Origin: Nonomuraea basaltis
Lineage (GTDB): Bacteria > Actinomycetota > Actinomycetes > Streptosporangiales > Streptosporangiaceae
Assembly (NCBI RefSeq): GCF_005893125.1
Contig: NZ_VCJS01000046.1
Span: forward strand, 1 to 64,000
DNA length: 64,000 nucleotides
Direction of reading: 5' to 3'
Position numbers and translations under genes: made by a program. Under the pieces are notes generated by a model that made no database searches, was not told the DNA's origin, and was given only the letters and a program-made list of their open reading frames with translations. The first letter of the stretch is position 1, and each line of letters starts with the position of its first letter. Positions 53,474 to 63,500 of the stretch are shown here, piece after piece.

Positions 53474-54500
53474 TTGGGAGCCTCCAACCAACCCAGTGCA
53501 GCTCAAACACCGCACGGACAGTCCTCGGCTCATCGTCCACAGCGAGCAGGTCGAGAGTCTGCGCGGTGGCGAGCCCGGAGACATAGTCCGCGATCGAGCC
53601 CTCCGCACCGGCCACTCTGGCCGCCGCCAGTCGCAATGCCAGGGGAAGATGAGCGCACACGTCACCGAGCTCGGCGACCGCGACCGGTTCGGCATCAGCC
53701 CGGTCGGCGCCCAGCAACCGCGTTAGCAATTGGCTCGTGTCCTGGGGAGTGAGTCCACGCACTACACACACGCGGGCACCGTCGAGCGCCACGAGTCCGG
53801 TGAGCTGGCGCCTGCTGGTGATGATGGTGAGACAGTCGGGGTCGCCGGGCAGTAGGGGGCGAACCTGCTCGGCGGATCCCGCGTTGTCCAGGATCACCAG
53901 GACGCGCCGGCCCGCCAGCATCGATCGGTAGGTGGCCGTGGCGGTTTCCACGTCAGTGGGGATCCGCTCGCTGGGCATGCCCAACGCCCGGAGAAAAGAG
54001 GTGAGCACCTCGATCGGGGCGGCTGGCTCATGCGTGCCGTGGCCGTGCAGATCGACAAAGAGCTGGCCACCGGGAAAACGGCTCGCTACCCGGTGCGCCC
54101 AATGCACCGCCAGCGCGGTCTTGCCCATCCCCGCGGTGCCGACCAGTGCCGCTACCGTCATGTCCGCCGCGGCGACCATCTCGTCCAGCCACGCCAACTC
54201 GGCGGCTCGGCCGGTGAAAGCCCCGACGGCCGGCGGCAGCTGCCGGGGAACCGGACCTGCGACAGGCTGTGCCGCTGGGCAGTCGAGAGCAGGGTCCGAG
54301 CGCAGCACCTGCTCGTGCAGTGCACGCAGGGCGGCGCCCGGTTCGATCCCCAGATTCTCGTCCAGCAGACGGTGTACATCCTGGTAGGCAGCCAACGCCT
54401 CGGACTGCCGACCGGACTGGTACAACGCGAGGATCCGCTGACCCCAGAGCCGCTCCCGGAACTCGTACCGGGAGGTCAGCACGGCGAGCTCAGACGACAT
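53474..54500 (-). pseudogene. SARP/AfsR-type regulator, both ends lost
   Basis: Residues ~1-70 are the end of a bacterial transcriptional activator domain (LAVLTSRYEFRERLWGQRIL, GRQSEALAAYQDVHRLLDEN). ~90-340 is an NB-ARC ATPase (AALVGTAGMGKTALAVHWAH Walker A, RRVLVILDNAGSAEQVRPLL Walker B, LTIITSRRQLTGLVALDG). The N-terminal DNA-binding domain is missing at the 54500 side, next to the stop of the large secreted gene, and the TPR C-terminus is cut by the IS3 at about 53480. Not functional as a regulator. Confidence 0.8.
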
Positions 54501-54513
54501 CGCGAATTGAGTG

Positions 54514-57500
54514 CTACAGCAGTACCCGGGGCGGGAAAGCGGTGACGGCGTCGGCGATGGTCTGGGCCACCGCCCTGTGGTATTCGGGGTTGCGCTTGCC
54601 TCCGGTCAGATACCCGGGCCTGACCTGGTGGGGGCTTCCCGGATCGGCTACCGCGGCGGCGATGTCGACGACGTCGTTGGCGCCGTAGTTGGTGTAGTTG
54701 GCCATCAGGTCCGCGTTGATCTCCTGGCGGCGTTGCTCGCGAGGATCATCCGCTGGTAGGCCGAGTGCTGGGATGGTCGTGACCACGACGCGGACGAGGT
54801 TGCCGTCGGGGCGCCGGGTGTGCCGGGGACTCGTCGGACTGGATGTGTGCATGAGCCGGGTGAGCGACTGCTTGATGGTGGTGGTCTCCATCCCCGCCAG
54901 GACGTCGTTCGCGCCGAGGCTGACGATGACCGTGCGCAGGTTGGGTTGCACCTGAACGGTTCGGTCGAGGGATTGGTAGGCCTGGTAAGCGGTTGGCGCG
55001 CCGAACCCGAGGGAGGCTCCGGGTACGCCATAGAGCGTGGTGGTGACGTCGAAATTGCTGGCGGCTGTCTGGTAGGCGCGCACATCGGACACCAGGCCGC
55101 GCAGGTCGCGGCCGATGACGAACCGCTTGGTCGCGCCGACCGCCCAGGCAAGGGCGACCGAGGACTGGTGCACGCCGTTAACCCACAGCGAGGCGTACTT
55201 GCCGGGGGCGTTGTAACTCACGACAAGGTGGGTCCAGACGTTCAGCTCAGCGCGCACAGTGGACATCGCGCTGACGAACGGGCCACCCAAGGTGTCCTCG
55301 GTCGGCAGGTGGAAGGCCCATCTTGGGGTCGCGCCGCCGGTGTACCGCACGTTGAAGCCGAAGTTGCGATTGCCCTCCGCATCGATGACGGTCTGTTCCG
55401 CCGCTCCGTTGGTGACCTTCACCCAGACCGAGACGGCGTAGCTGTAGTCCGTGACGAACGGGGGACGCGGCGCTGTAGCCGTTCCGGTGCCGTCAAAGGC
55501 GACCGACCCGCCGCGCTCGGGGCTCCAGGTGGCACCACCGTTGAGCGTCAGGGGGTTGCTGCCCGTGGTGTCACGTGCGGTGGTGCCGCTGCCGTCGTCG
55601 AGCCGCCACAACCCGGCCGGGAGCACGCCCTCCTGCGCGGCGTTGACCAGACCGCCTGGCAGTGGCATCCCGCCATCGGCCAGTTCGCCTGGCAGGTGGT
55701 CGACCCAGGTGGCCTCGTTCGCGCCGAGTGGGGCCGCCGCGGTCAGCTGGTCGCCCAGCACCGCGACGGTGCCGTGTGCGTTGTCCGAGGTGGACACCAG
55801 GACGCCGGCCAGGTAGCGGGGACCGTCCAGCAGGATCGTGAACGGGGTCCCGGTGGTGTCGGTCGTCGCGTTGCCGTTGGCCAGCAACGTCGGCTCGCTC
55901 AGGTTGTTCGCCGCGTGATGCGCCGGCGAGTACTTCACCGCGTTGGGCAAGTGCAGGCTCACCGTGAGGTTGCCCGTGCCACCGGCCGGGTAGGCGACCG
56001 GGTCGCTGAGCACCTCGCCGCCGGCGGGCAAGGTGATCGTGGCCTTGCCGCCGAAGGCCAGCGCGACCGGCGCCCTGACGAGGCCGGGCCCGGTGCCGGT
56101 TTGGGCACCGAGGCTCGCCGCTGCGATGGTCACCGGGATGTTGGCGTGCGGGTTGGCTACTCGGACCCGTACAGACCCGCCGGTGACCTTCGGCTTGAGC
56201 ACAGTGCGCAGCGTTTGGTCGGCGAAGCCGACGCCCCCCGGCGTCGGCTTCGCCGCATCCGCCGGCGCGGCCCAGGCACCGATCCAGCCGGCCGCGACCG
56301 GTCGCGGTGCGATGGCCAGCACGTGCAACGCAGGAGAACAACTACCTGGCAGCATGCTCGTGCCGTAGTTGGGCAAGGTGATCGATTTGACCGTCTTCGT
56401 GGGATCGGTGGGCACGAACAGCGCCGTCAGCCGCGGCGCATGGTTGTGCCACGGTGTGCCGCCCAAGTTCCAGTACGGCAGCACGACCGCGGCATTCTTG
56501 GTCTCCTGTAAGAGCCAGTCGGTCAGCGCGGGGACTCTGGAGTCCTGAGTGGTTTCGTCGGTGTAGCGGATGGTCGCCGTCGCCGCCCGAGTGTCGCCGC
56601 AGGTGGAGGCCGCGAGCAGGCCGACGGCGGTGGATTTGACCTGCTGTGCCGCGGGGAACGGGATGGTCTGCCCGATTGCGATCACGTTGTCGGCGCCGTC
56701 GGCCCGAGCGGCCGGCATGGTGAAGGTGGCGCCGTTGACGGTTACGGCGGCACCAGGGCCGTACCCGGCCGCCGCAAGGTTCTGCGTGGAGAGCGAACTG
56801 GACATCAGGTCGAGATCCGCGCGAGTGCCGTCGGCCCCGATGCCGTCGTTGTTCATCGCGGCGGTGAAGTCAGCCGCGGTGACCTTGTTGATCGGTATCG
56901 CGGTGATGTAGTCCACCAGGGCCTTGTAGCCGCGCGACGCCACGTTCTTCCCGGCGATCGTGATCGTCAGCCGGTGTACGCCCGCGCCCAGATGCGCGCC
57001 ACCAAGCGGTTGGTGGATAGAGAAACCGCGGCCACCGTCATAGGAGTCCCACGGGGTCTCGTCGGTGCGCATCAAGGGTTTCTTGTTGACGGCGATACGG
57101 AACTGGCCGCCTTCCGGGCCTTTGGCCAGCCCGACCCCCAGCGCGTAGTCGGCCTCGATGCGCGTGCGGAAGGTGAAGTCGATCGACTGGCCCGGCTCAG
57201 TGGCCATGAATCCCACTGCCCCGCCTCGGGACGGCGTGTAGGCCGGGTTGTCGGCGTCCCGGGGAATGTTCACGGTCGGCACGTTCTGGGTGGGCGGCTG
57301 GCTCATCGTGACCTGGGCGGGATCCTCCGCCTCGGACCGCGAAGTCTCGCTGAGGGTCAGGTAGTCGACGCCGATGGTGTACCGGTCGCCCACCGAACTG
57401 GGGTTGGTGCCGACCACTTTGATGGTCAGCGTGTGGCTTCCCTTGGGTATTCGATGGACACCCACGTTGTGCCTGGCTGTCTGCCGGATCGGGTGGTAGC

Positions 57501-59949
57501 CGTCGAACTCCTGAGTGGGATCGCCCAGCCGCCGGCCGTCCAGCTCGAAGATCATCCTGCCGATGTCGGTGGATCTGGTCATGCCCAGCGACATGTTGAA
57601 GTCGGCGTCGTCGGAGGTGTCGAACGACAGAGACAGGGACTGGCCGGACGCGTTGCCGACGAACCACAGCGCCTGGCCGTTCGACCAGCCGATCTCCGCG
57701 TTGTGCTGCGTGTGCACCGGCCGGTTCTGCCCGGCAGGCTGTGACTGGGGCATGTTCTCGGCCTCGATCCGCGTGGCCCCCTGCCCGGCCTGCGGGGCGA
57801 CGTAGAACGTGTACGGCTCGGACTCCGGCGACAGCTTGTGCGCGTCGTCGAAGCTGCTCACGTGTAACGTGTGGTATCCGGGCGACAGGCTGGCCGGCAG
57901 CGGGATCCAGTTAGGAGCGTTGTCGTTGTGGGGGATCCAGCCGCCGTTGGTGCCGAACACCCGGTTGTAGACGCAGTCGGTAGTGCCGGGCAGGGTCTCG
58001 GTGCCCGCGCCATTGAACGTGTACGTGTAGCCGACGATGTTGGGCGCGCCATTGGACCGCACCGAGATGTTGCCCGGCGCGCCGGTTGGTGCACCCCAGT
58101 AGTTCTTCGGATAGTCCACACTGGTCTCGATGGTCGGCGCGACCGTCAGCGGGGTGGACCGCGTGGTGAAGTGGTACCAGTCGCTGTACCCGGCGTTGGT
58201 GTTGTGCGGGTGGCCAGGATTGTTGTCCACGTAGACCCGGAACTTGTAGTCGCCGTTGCCCAGGTCGTCCGGTTCCCGCCAGCCTCCCTCGGTGCCGGAG
58301 GCGATCCGGACACCACCGCCACTGCCGAGTGGCCGTGACTCGTCGGCCGTCGTCACGTGATACCACAGCGCCGGGTTGAGCGGCGGATCGTTGTTGTCCG
58401 TAGCCTTGGCGTAGAGCATCGGGTGGGCGTCCGGTGTGACGACCTTTCCGTTGCAGTTGACCGCGTTCGACACCCGCAGGTCGTAGGCCTTGTTGGGCGG
58501 GTAGGAGAACTCCACCTCCAGCACCGGGTTGTTGTCGAACACCTTCCACTGCAGGTCGTTGCCCTCGTCTGGGGCAAGCAGCCCGAAGTTCAGTGCGGTG
58601 TACCCGTGGTCGATGCCTTCCTGCACGAAGCTCGCGGCGTTGTACTTGACCGCGCGCCCGCCGCCACAGTCGACCTGGGCATTGGACCACTGCCGGTCCA
58701 GGAACCGGCCCGCGGGGCCGGGCCACCGGGTGCCTGAGTCGAAGTTGCCCGCACCGTACAAGTCCGTGGGCTCCGGGTTGTCGCAGTTGTGCGAGGAATG
58801 CAGCTGGCCGACGATGAAGGAGCCGCTGAACAGAATCGGCCGGGCCCCGTTCTGCCGGGGCTTGAGATCCCAGAAGCCCACGCTGAAGTACGACCGCGCG
58901 GTCCATGTCCCACCGCACTGGGATTTGCGGTCGTAGCAGCGACCGACCCGCACCGGGTCCGGCGTGCGCCACTTCGGGGTCCAACCGGCGTTGGTGGTGA
59001 CCTCGGTCCACTGCTCCCGGTTGCGGGCGAAGTGCGGGTCGATGAACAACGGGTACCGCACGCCCGGCCCGGTCAACGCGCCGGCATCAGGAGTGAGCAC
59101 CATCTCGACCGACGAATGCCCGCCTTGGCGGACCTTCGACCGGGCCAATGACTTGGCGGTGGCGGGAATCTCGGTCACCTTGGCGCCGCCGGCCGACACC
59201 GCGGTCGGCGCGGGTCCGGCCTTCGGGTCATGGCTGGAGTCCCACATGCGCGGCGCGGAGCCGATGAACACGGCGGTGCCGGTTTTGTCCATTGCGGACA
59301 CCCGGCCGTCGTCTTCGATGCGCAACGCGAGGTTGGTCGCCGTCACGGTCTGCTTGAGCGCGGCCAGCGCAGGATTGCGCGCCGCCCGGGCATCCCGCAC
59401 CACGAGCGTCTGCACGTAGGTGTCGGCCTCGGCGATCATCTTCAGGTCGACACCGGGCAGCACATCGGGATACGTGGCGGTGTTGCCGGTGAGAACTGGC
59501 TTGGGTAGTTCATCCGGCCACGTCACGGCCAGGGAACCGTCACCCTCGGCAACCCGTGCGATCGGGACGTGACCACCGCCGGAGAAGGCCATGTCCACCG
59601 CCGTGGCCACCGGAGCGACGGTTCCGTCCGGATGGGACTTCAGCGTTGTGTCGATGCCCCGCCAGGCGCCGTTTTTCTTGACGCGCACCGGCCGCGCGTT
59701 CGACCGCAGTGTGAAGCTGCCCTTCGGGTTGGCCAACACCTCGGTGGTTTCGGTGTTCTTGTCCTGGATCGGCACGGCCTTGCCGGTTTGCTTGGCCAGC
59801 CGTACCGCCTCGGCCTCAGTAGCCGCACTGGTCGCGGTGTCCGCGGGCGGAGCGGCCAATGGGACCGCTGCCGCGACGGGTGTCAGCGCCCCGGCGGCGA
59901 GTAACGCCGCCAGTATGACTGTGACGGATCTGGACGCCGTTCTACCCAC
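54514..59949 (-). CDS. Very large secreted multidomain protein with LamG-split SGNH domain
   Basis: 1811 residues. Signal peptide 1-28; N-terminal region (~45-330) like that of secreted RHS/LamG wall proteins. A DNRLRE-like/Fn3-like middle (~480-700) and two carbohydrate-binding-like modules (starting at ATRIEAENMPQSQPAGQNRP and RSEAEDPAQVTMSQPP) follow. From ~1222 (WIGAWAAP) the chain is an SGNH/GDSL esterase-like domain with block I at 1399 (VLGDQLT, Gln in place of nucleophilic Ser), a LamG jellyroll inserted at ~1446-1630, block III GAND at 1679 and the late His at 1774 (SPHQVRPGYL). Downstream of the RHS/immunity pair; may belong to its export or display. Confidence 0.8.
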   Translation of the reverse strand: MGRTASRSVTVILAALLAAGALTPVAAAVPLAAPPADTATSAATEAEAVRLAKQTGKAVPIQDKNTETTEVLANPKGSFTLRSNARPVRVKKNGAWRGIDTTLKSHPDGTVAPVATAVDMAFSGGGHVPIARVAEGDGSLAVTWPDELPKPVLTGNTATYPDVLPGVDLKMIAEADTYVQTLVVRDARAARNPALAALKQTVTATNLALRIEDDGRVSAMDKTGTAVFIGSAPRMWDSSHDPKAGPAPTAVSAGGAKVTEIPATAKSLARSKVRQGGHSSVEMVLTPDAGALTGPGVRYPLFIDPHFARNREQWTEVTTNAGWTPKWRTPDPVRVGRCYDRKSQCGGTWTARSYFSVGFWDLKPRQNGARPILFSGSFIVGQLHSSHNCDNPEPTDLYGAGNFDSGTRWPGPAGRFLDRQWSNAQVDCGGGRAVKYNAASFVQEGIDHGYTALNFGLLAPDEGNDLQWKVFDNNPVLEVEFSYPPNKAYDLRVSNAVNCNGKVVTPDAHPMLYAKATDNNDPPLNPALWYHVTTADESRPLGSGGGVRIASGTEGGWREPDDLGNGDYKFRVYVDNNPGHPHNTNAGYSDWYHFTTRSTPLTVAPTIETSVDYPKNYWGAPTGAPGNISVRSNGAPNIVGYTYTFNGAGTETLPGTTDCVYNRVFGTNGGWIPHNDNAPNWIPLPASLSPGYHTLHVSSFDDAHKLSPESEPYTFYVAPQAGQGATRIEAENMPQSQPAGQNRPVHTQHNAEIGWSNGQALWFVGNASGQSLSLSFDTSDDADFNMSLGMTRSTDIGRMIFELDGRRLGDPTQEFDGYHPIRQTARHNVGVHRIPKGSHTLTIKVVGTNPSSVGDRYTIGVDYLTLSETSRSEAEDPAQVTMSQPPTQNVPTVNIPRDADNPAYTPSRGGAVGFMATEPGQSIDFTFRTRIEADYALGVGLAKGPEGGQFRIAVNKKPLMRTDETPWDSYDGGRGFSIHQPLGGAHLGAGVHRLTITIAGKNVASRGYKALVDYITAIPINKVTAADFTAAMNNDGIGADGTRADLDLMSSSLSTQNLAAAGYGPGAAVTVNGATFTMPAARADGADNVIAIGQTIPFPAAQQVKSTAVGLLAASTCGDTRAATATIRYTDETTQDSRVPALTDWLLQETKNAAVVLPYWNLGGTPWHNHAPRLTALFVPTDPTKTVKSITLPNYGTSMLPGSCSPALHVLAIAPRPVAAGWIGAWAAPADAAKPTPGGVGFADQTLRTVLKPKVTGGSVRVRVANPHANIPVTIAAASLGAQTGTGPGLVRAPVALAFGGKATITLPAGGEVLSDPVAYPAGGTGNLTVSLHLPNAVKYSPAHHAANNLSEPTLLANGNATTDTTGTPFTILLDGPRYLAGVLVSTSDNAHGTVAVLGDQLTAAAPLGANEATWVDHLPGELADGGMPLPGGLVNAAQEGVLPAGLWRLDDGSGTTARDTTGSNPLTLNGGATWSPERGGSVAFDGTGTATAPRPPFVTDYSYAVSVWVKVTNGAAEQTVIDAEGNRNFGFNVRYTGGATPRWAFHLPTEDTLGGPFVSAMSTVRAELNVWTHLVVSYNAPGKYASLWVNGVHQSSVALAWAVGATKRFVIGRDLRGLVSDVRAYQTAASNFDVTTTLYGVPGASLGFGAPTAYQAYQSLDRTVQVQPNLRTVIVSLGANDVLAGMETTTIKQSLTRLMHTSSPTSPRHTRRPDGNLVRVVVTTIPALGLPADDPREQRRQEINADLMANYTNYGANDVVDIAAAVADPGSPHQVRPGYLTGGKRNPEYHRAVAQTIADAVTAFPPRVLL

Positions 59950-59989
59950 GATTGTTGCCCCTATTACGAGTCCAGACTCGGAGCCTGGA

Positions 59990-60499
59990 TCACCAGTTGT
60001 TCAGGAAACGGAAGCCTTGCTTGTCATTGCCTTCTTCGAAGCCCATCGCCTCGATCGACCTGTCCTCGGGTGACCGGCGCAGGAAGGCGAGCAGCCCGCC
60101 GGCGCGACCATCGGTCAACTCGTTCGCGGCACGGAATTCGGCGTCCGGATCGTGTCCGATCATCACCGCCGCGCGGTAGAGCAATGCCATGGCAGGCAAT
60201 GGATCCCGCGGGTCGTCGGTGATCGTTTGCGCGATGGCCACCGCGAGGATGCCCGCCCGGAGCTCACGCGCGTCCTGATGGCGGACGGCGATGGACGCCG
60301 CCCGCTCGGCGAACGCGGTGAGCACCCGGTCACCGGCACGCGGAACGAACACCGCGGCCTGGTCGAACGCTTCGCCGTCGACAACCTCGAACAGCAGGTC
60401 ACGTATCTGACCATCACGCGCCGAAGGCAGTTCGTCGCGACCGTAGTTGATGTTCCTGCGCGGCTCGAGAATCGTGAACGACCGCTCCTGAAGAATCAC
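59990..60499 (-). CDS. Candidate immunity protein for the RHS toxin
   Basis: 169 residues, GTG 60499 with AGGAGG 8 bases upstream, five bases after the RHS stop. All-alpha looking (EAFDQAAVFVPRAGDRVLTA, FAERAASIAVRHQDARELRA, GILAVAIAQTITDDPRDPLP), soluble, no signal peptide. No known immunity family recognised. Position directly after the toxin-bearing gene and small size are what immunity proteins show; function is inferred only from that. It ends with GFEEGNDKQGFRFLNNW. Confidence 0.6.
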   Translation of the reverse strand: MILQERSFTILEPRRNINYGRDELPSARDGQIRDLLFEVVDGEAFDQAAVFVPRAGDRVLTAFAERAASIAVRHQDARELRAGILAVAIAQTITDDPRDPLPAMALLYRAAVMIGHDPDAEFRAANELTDGRAGGLLAFLRRSPEDRSIEAMGFEEGNDKQGFRFLNNW

Positions 60500-60504
60500 G
60501 GTGC

Positions 60505-63500
60505 TCACCTCCTGGGGGAACGCATGTGGTTCCCGTCCCACTTGTAGCCGGCGTCTGTGAACATCTTGATCTCCCGGGCAGTCACGGTCTGCCTGCCTTT
60601 CGCGGCATCCCAGAGGTTCTCGTACGTCAACGGCGACGCCACGTACACATCCTGCTTGTTCTTGATCACGATGTTGATCCAGGCGTCGTTCGTCGCGATG
60701 CTCCACTGGTCGTCAGGAATGTCCAGCACATCATGTCCTGGCCAATCCTTCGCGACAGCCGTGTCGGGAGTCCTGCCTATCACGGCTACGTTTCCCGATT
60801 TCGGCCTGCCGGCCCCGAAATCCGGGCAGCTGTTGTGGACGAGGACCGGGTGCTTGCCCACCTTGATGTAGTAGGTGTGCAGGCCCTCGACGGTGAGGTT
60901 GTGCGCGGACGCCACGCGCAGCGTCCCCAGCAGCAGGCCGCGGACCTTGACGCTGCCACCCGTTGGAGCGCGCAGGATGTCGTCACTGTCGAGTTGGTCG
61001 GCCCGCTTCCACTGGCCGTCAGTGGCGCTGTAGAACGGGTGGTCCTCGGTTGTGGTCACCTTGGCGCCGTCCTGAGTGACCAGGTCAAGCACCGTGTCGT
61101 CGTGGACGCTGACCGCCTTGACGGATCTCGGTTCGGTCTCACCGGTTTCCGGGTCCGTGGCCAGGACCTGGTCGCCCTCCTTGACCTCGGCGATGGGTTT
61201 GGTGCTGCCGTCGCCCATCACGACGAGGGTGTCGCCGGTGAAACTGCAGGACTCGCTTTCCCTGACCTCGTTGAGCAGCTTCCTGGCGGCCTTCAAGACC
61301 GAGCGCTGGCTGGCACCGCCGCGGCCGCGGCCGGCGCCTTCAAACGTGCCGATGAGCGCGTGGACCCGCAGAGCTTCTCTGAGGAGGAACTGGTGAGCAG
61401 TCTCATTGCAGAGCTGCCTGTCGTGGGTGCAGAAGACCATCAGTGCGCCGACGCTGTCTTCGGCGTTGTCGTCCTCGCCCATCGGCGTGACGATGTCGCC
61501 GCCGAACTTTTCCTTGACCTGCGGGATGATCACGTCCGCCGCGAGCGGGCTCCACGGCAGTTCGACGATGCCGTTGAGGAAGGCCGTGCCGGAGTTGTCG
61601 ACGACCAACGACCAGTTGCCGCCGTAGTCGATCCGCCCAGGCCTCCCCGGCCCCAAGGCGGTGGCCGGAGTCGGTGGCTTCGGACCCGCTACTTGCTTGT
61701 TGTCCGTGGCCCGGTAGCAATCGTCCATCAGGCAATAGATGGGACTCAGGCCGCTCGGGTCGCTGAGGGTCGTGGGGTTGTTGTTGGCGTAGGTGTAGGC
61801 GGCCCACTGTTGCGGTGTGGACGCGTCCAGCAGGGGGTCGACCGAGAGGAACCGGCCGGTGGTGGGGTCGTACTCACGAGCGCCGATGTCGGTCAGCCCG
61901 GTGACCTCGTTGTGCGGCTTGTCCAGGAAACCGCGCTTGTCCGGCCACGTTCCATTGGCTGCCAACGGGTTTCCGTAAGGATCCATCTCACGGCGCGTGA
62001 CGACGAAGCCGTCCTTGGTGCTTTGCAGCGCAACATGGTTGGTGCCGTGCTGGTCTGCCTGCACGTACTGGACGGCGGTGCCGCCGGCACGCAAGCCGAC
62101 GGTGATGCCGTTGTGCGCGTAGTACCGAGTGGCGGACACGTGCCCGGTCGCGTTGTCCCGCACGATTTCCTCGCCCGGCAGGAACAGCGTGGTCTTGCCG
62201 GGGTCGCGCCGCATCAGCTGGTTGTTGTCACCGTCGTAGACATACGACGTGGTGCCGGCCGAGGTAGTGATCGAAGCCAGGGTGCCGTTCTCGTTCCACG
62301 CCAGGGTTTGCTGGCCACCGGGCACGTCACGGCTGGTCGTGCTGCCGTTCGCGTTGTAGTCGTACGCGGTGTTCTTGGTGCCGGCAGGCCCCCTGGTCTC
62401 CGTGCTCGACAGCGCGTGCGGCCGGATCTTGTCCGGACCCGAGCCTGGGTAGTTGTACGTCGTGGTCGTATCGCCGGTCGCGCCGGGCAGCGCGTGCTGG
62501 ACCTGCTTCTTGCGCAGGCCAATGGGATCGAACTCCCACGTCGTCCAGTACGGCGCGGTACCACCGACGTTGACGCTGCCAGCCGTGGTGGACGGTGCGG
62601 CAGCGCAGTTGTCGGTCGCGCTCCAGGCCTGGGACAGACGGTTGAGCTTGTCGTAGGTGAAGCACTGGGTTCGCACCGGGGCGTTGTCGTTCGTGTCGCC
62701 CTGGGTGTTGACGAGCTTGGTGACGTTGCCGGCCGGGTCGTAGGTGTAACGGAGGTCGTCGACTTGCGGGAAGTCCTGCTGGGCGGACAGGTTGGCCTGG
62801 GTGACACGGCGGGTGTGCCGGTCCCGGTCGTAGGTCAGCCATCCGGCGCTTTCGTTGACGCCCAACGAGTACTGGGAGGCTTCACCGTAGGGCGTGTACG
62901 TCGAGTCGGAGACGTACTCGTTGTACCCCGTGGTGGACTTCGCCTGGCCGTACCGGTCGTACTCGATGGTGATCGTCTCGGAAGGCAGTCCACCAACGGC
63001 GGGTTTGGTGGCACTACGTAGCAATCCCGTTGTGGTGTACGACATCTGGGTCTCGTACAGCGTGGCGAACCCGGTCTCCCCGGCAGGGATCTGGATGGTC
63101 TGCTTGGCTACGTTGCCCAGGCTGTCGTACCGGGACACCCCGACGTTGTAGGCGCCCTTCGGGGTGTGCCGGGTGGTGTGCCCCAGCTTGCCGACACCGT
63201 TCGCCGCGGTGTCGTAGGTCCACGACGCCAGCTTGTTGGCCGCGGTCTTGTTCAGGGTCTTGTACTCGGCGACCTTGCGGCCCAGCTCGTCGTAGTCGTA
63301 GGAGATCTCCTGGCCCCTGGCGTCCTTTGTGGATTGGACCAGTCCGGAGATGTCGTAGGTCACCGAGCGGGCACCCGAGTCCGGGTCGGTCGCACTGGTC
63401 TGCCGGCCAAGGAAGTCGTAGCCGTACGACCACACGTTGCCGCCCGAGTCGGTCATCGACTCCAGTTGGCCCAACGCGTTGTGCTTGTAGGTGGTGGTGT

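Noticed and set aside
60526-63021. 831-residue plus-strand ORF opposite the RHS gene
   Set aside because: Val/Arg/Gly-rich shadow of the RHS repeats; no motifs and no ribosome site.
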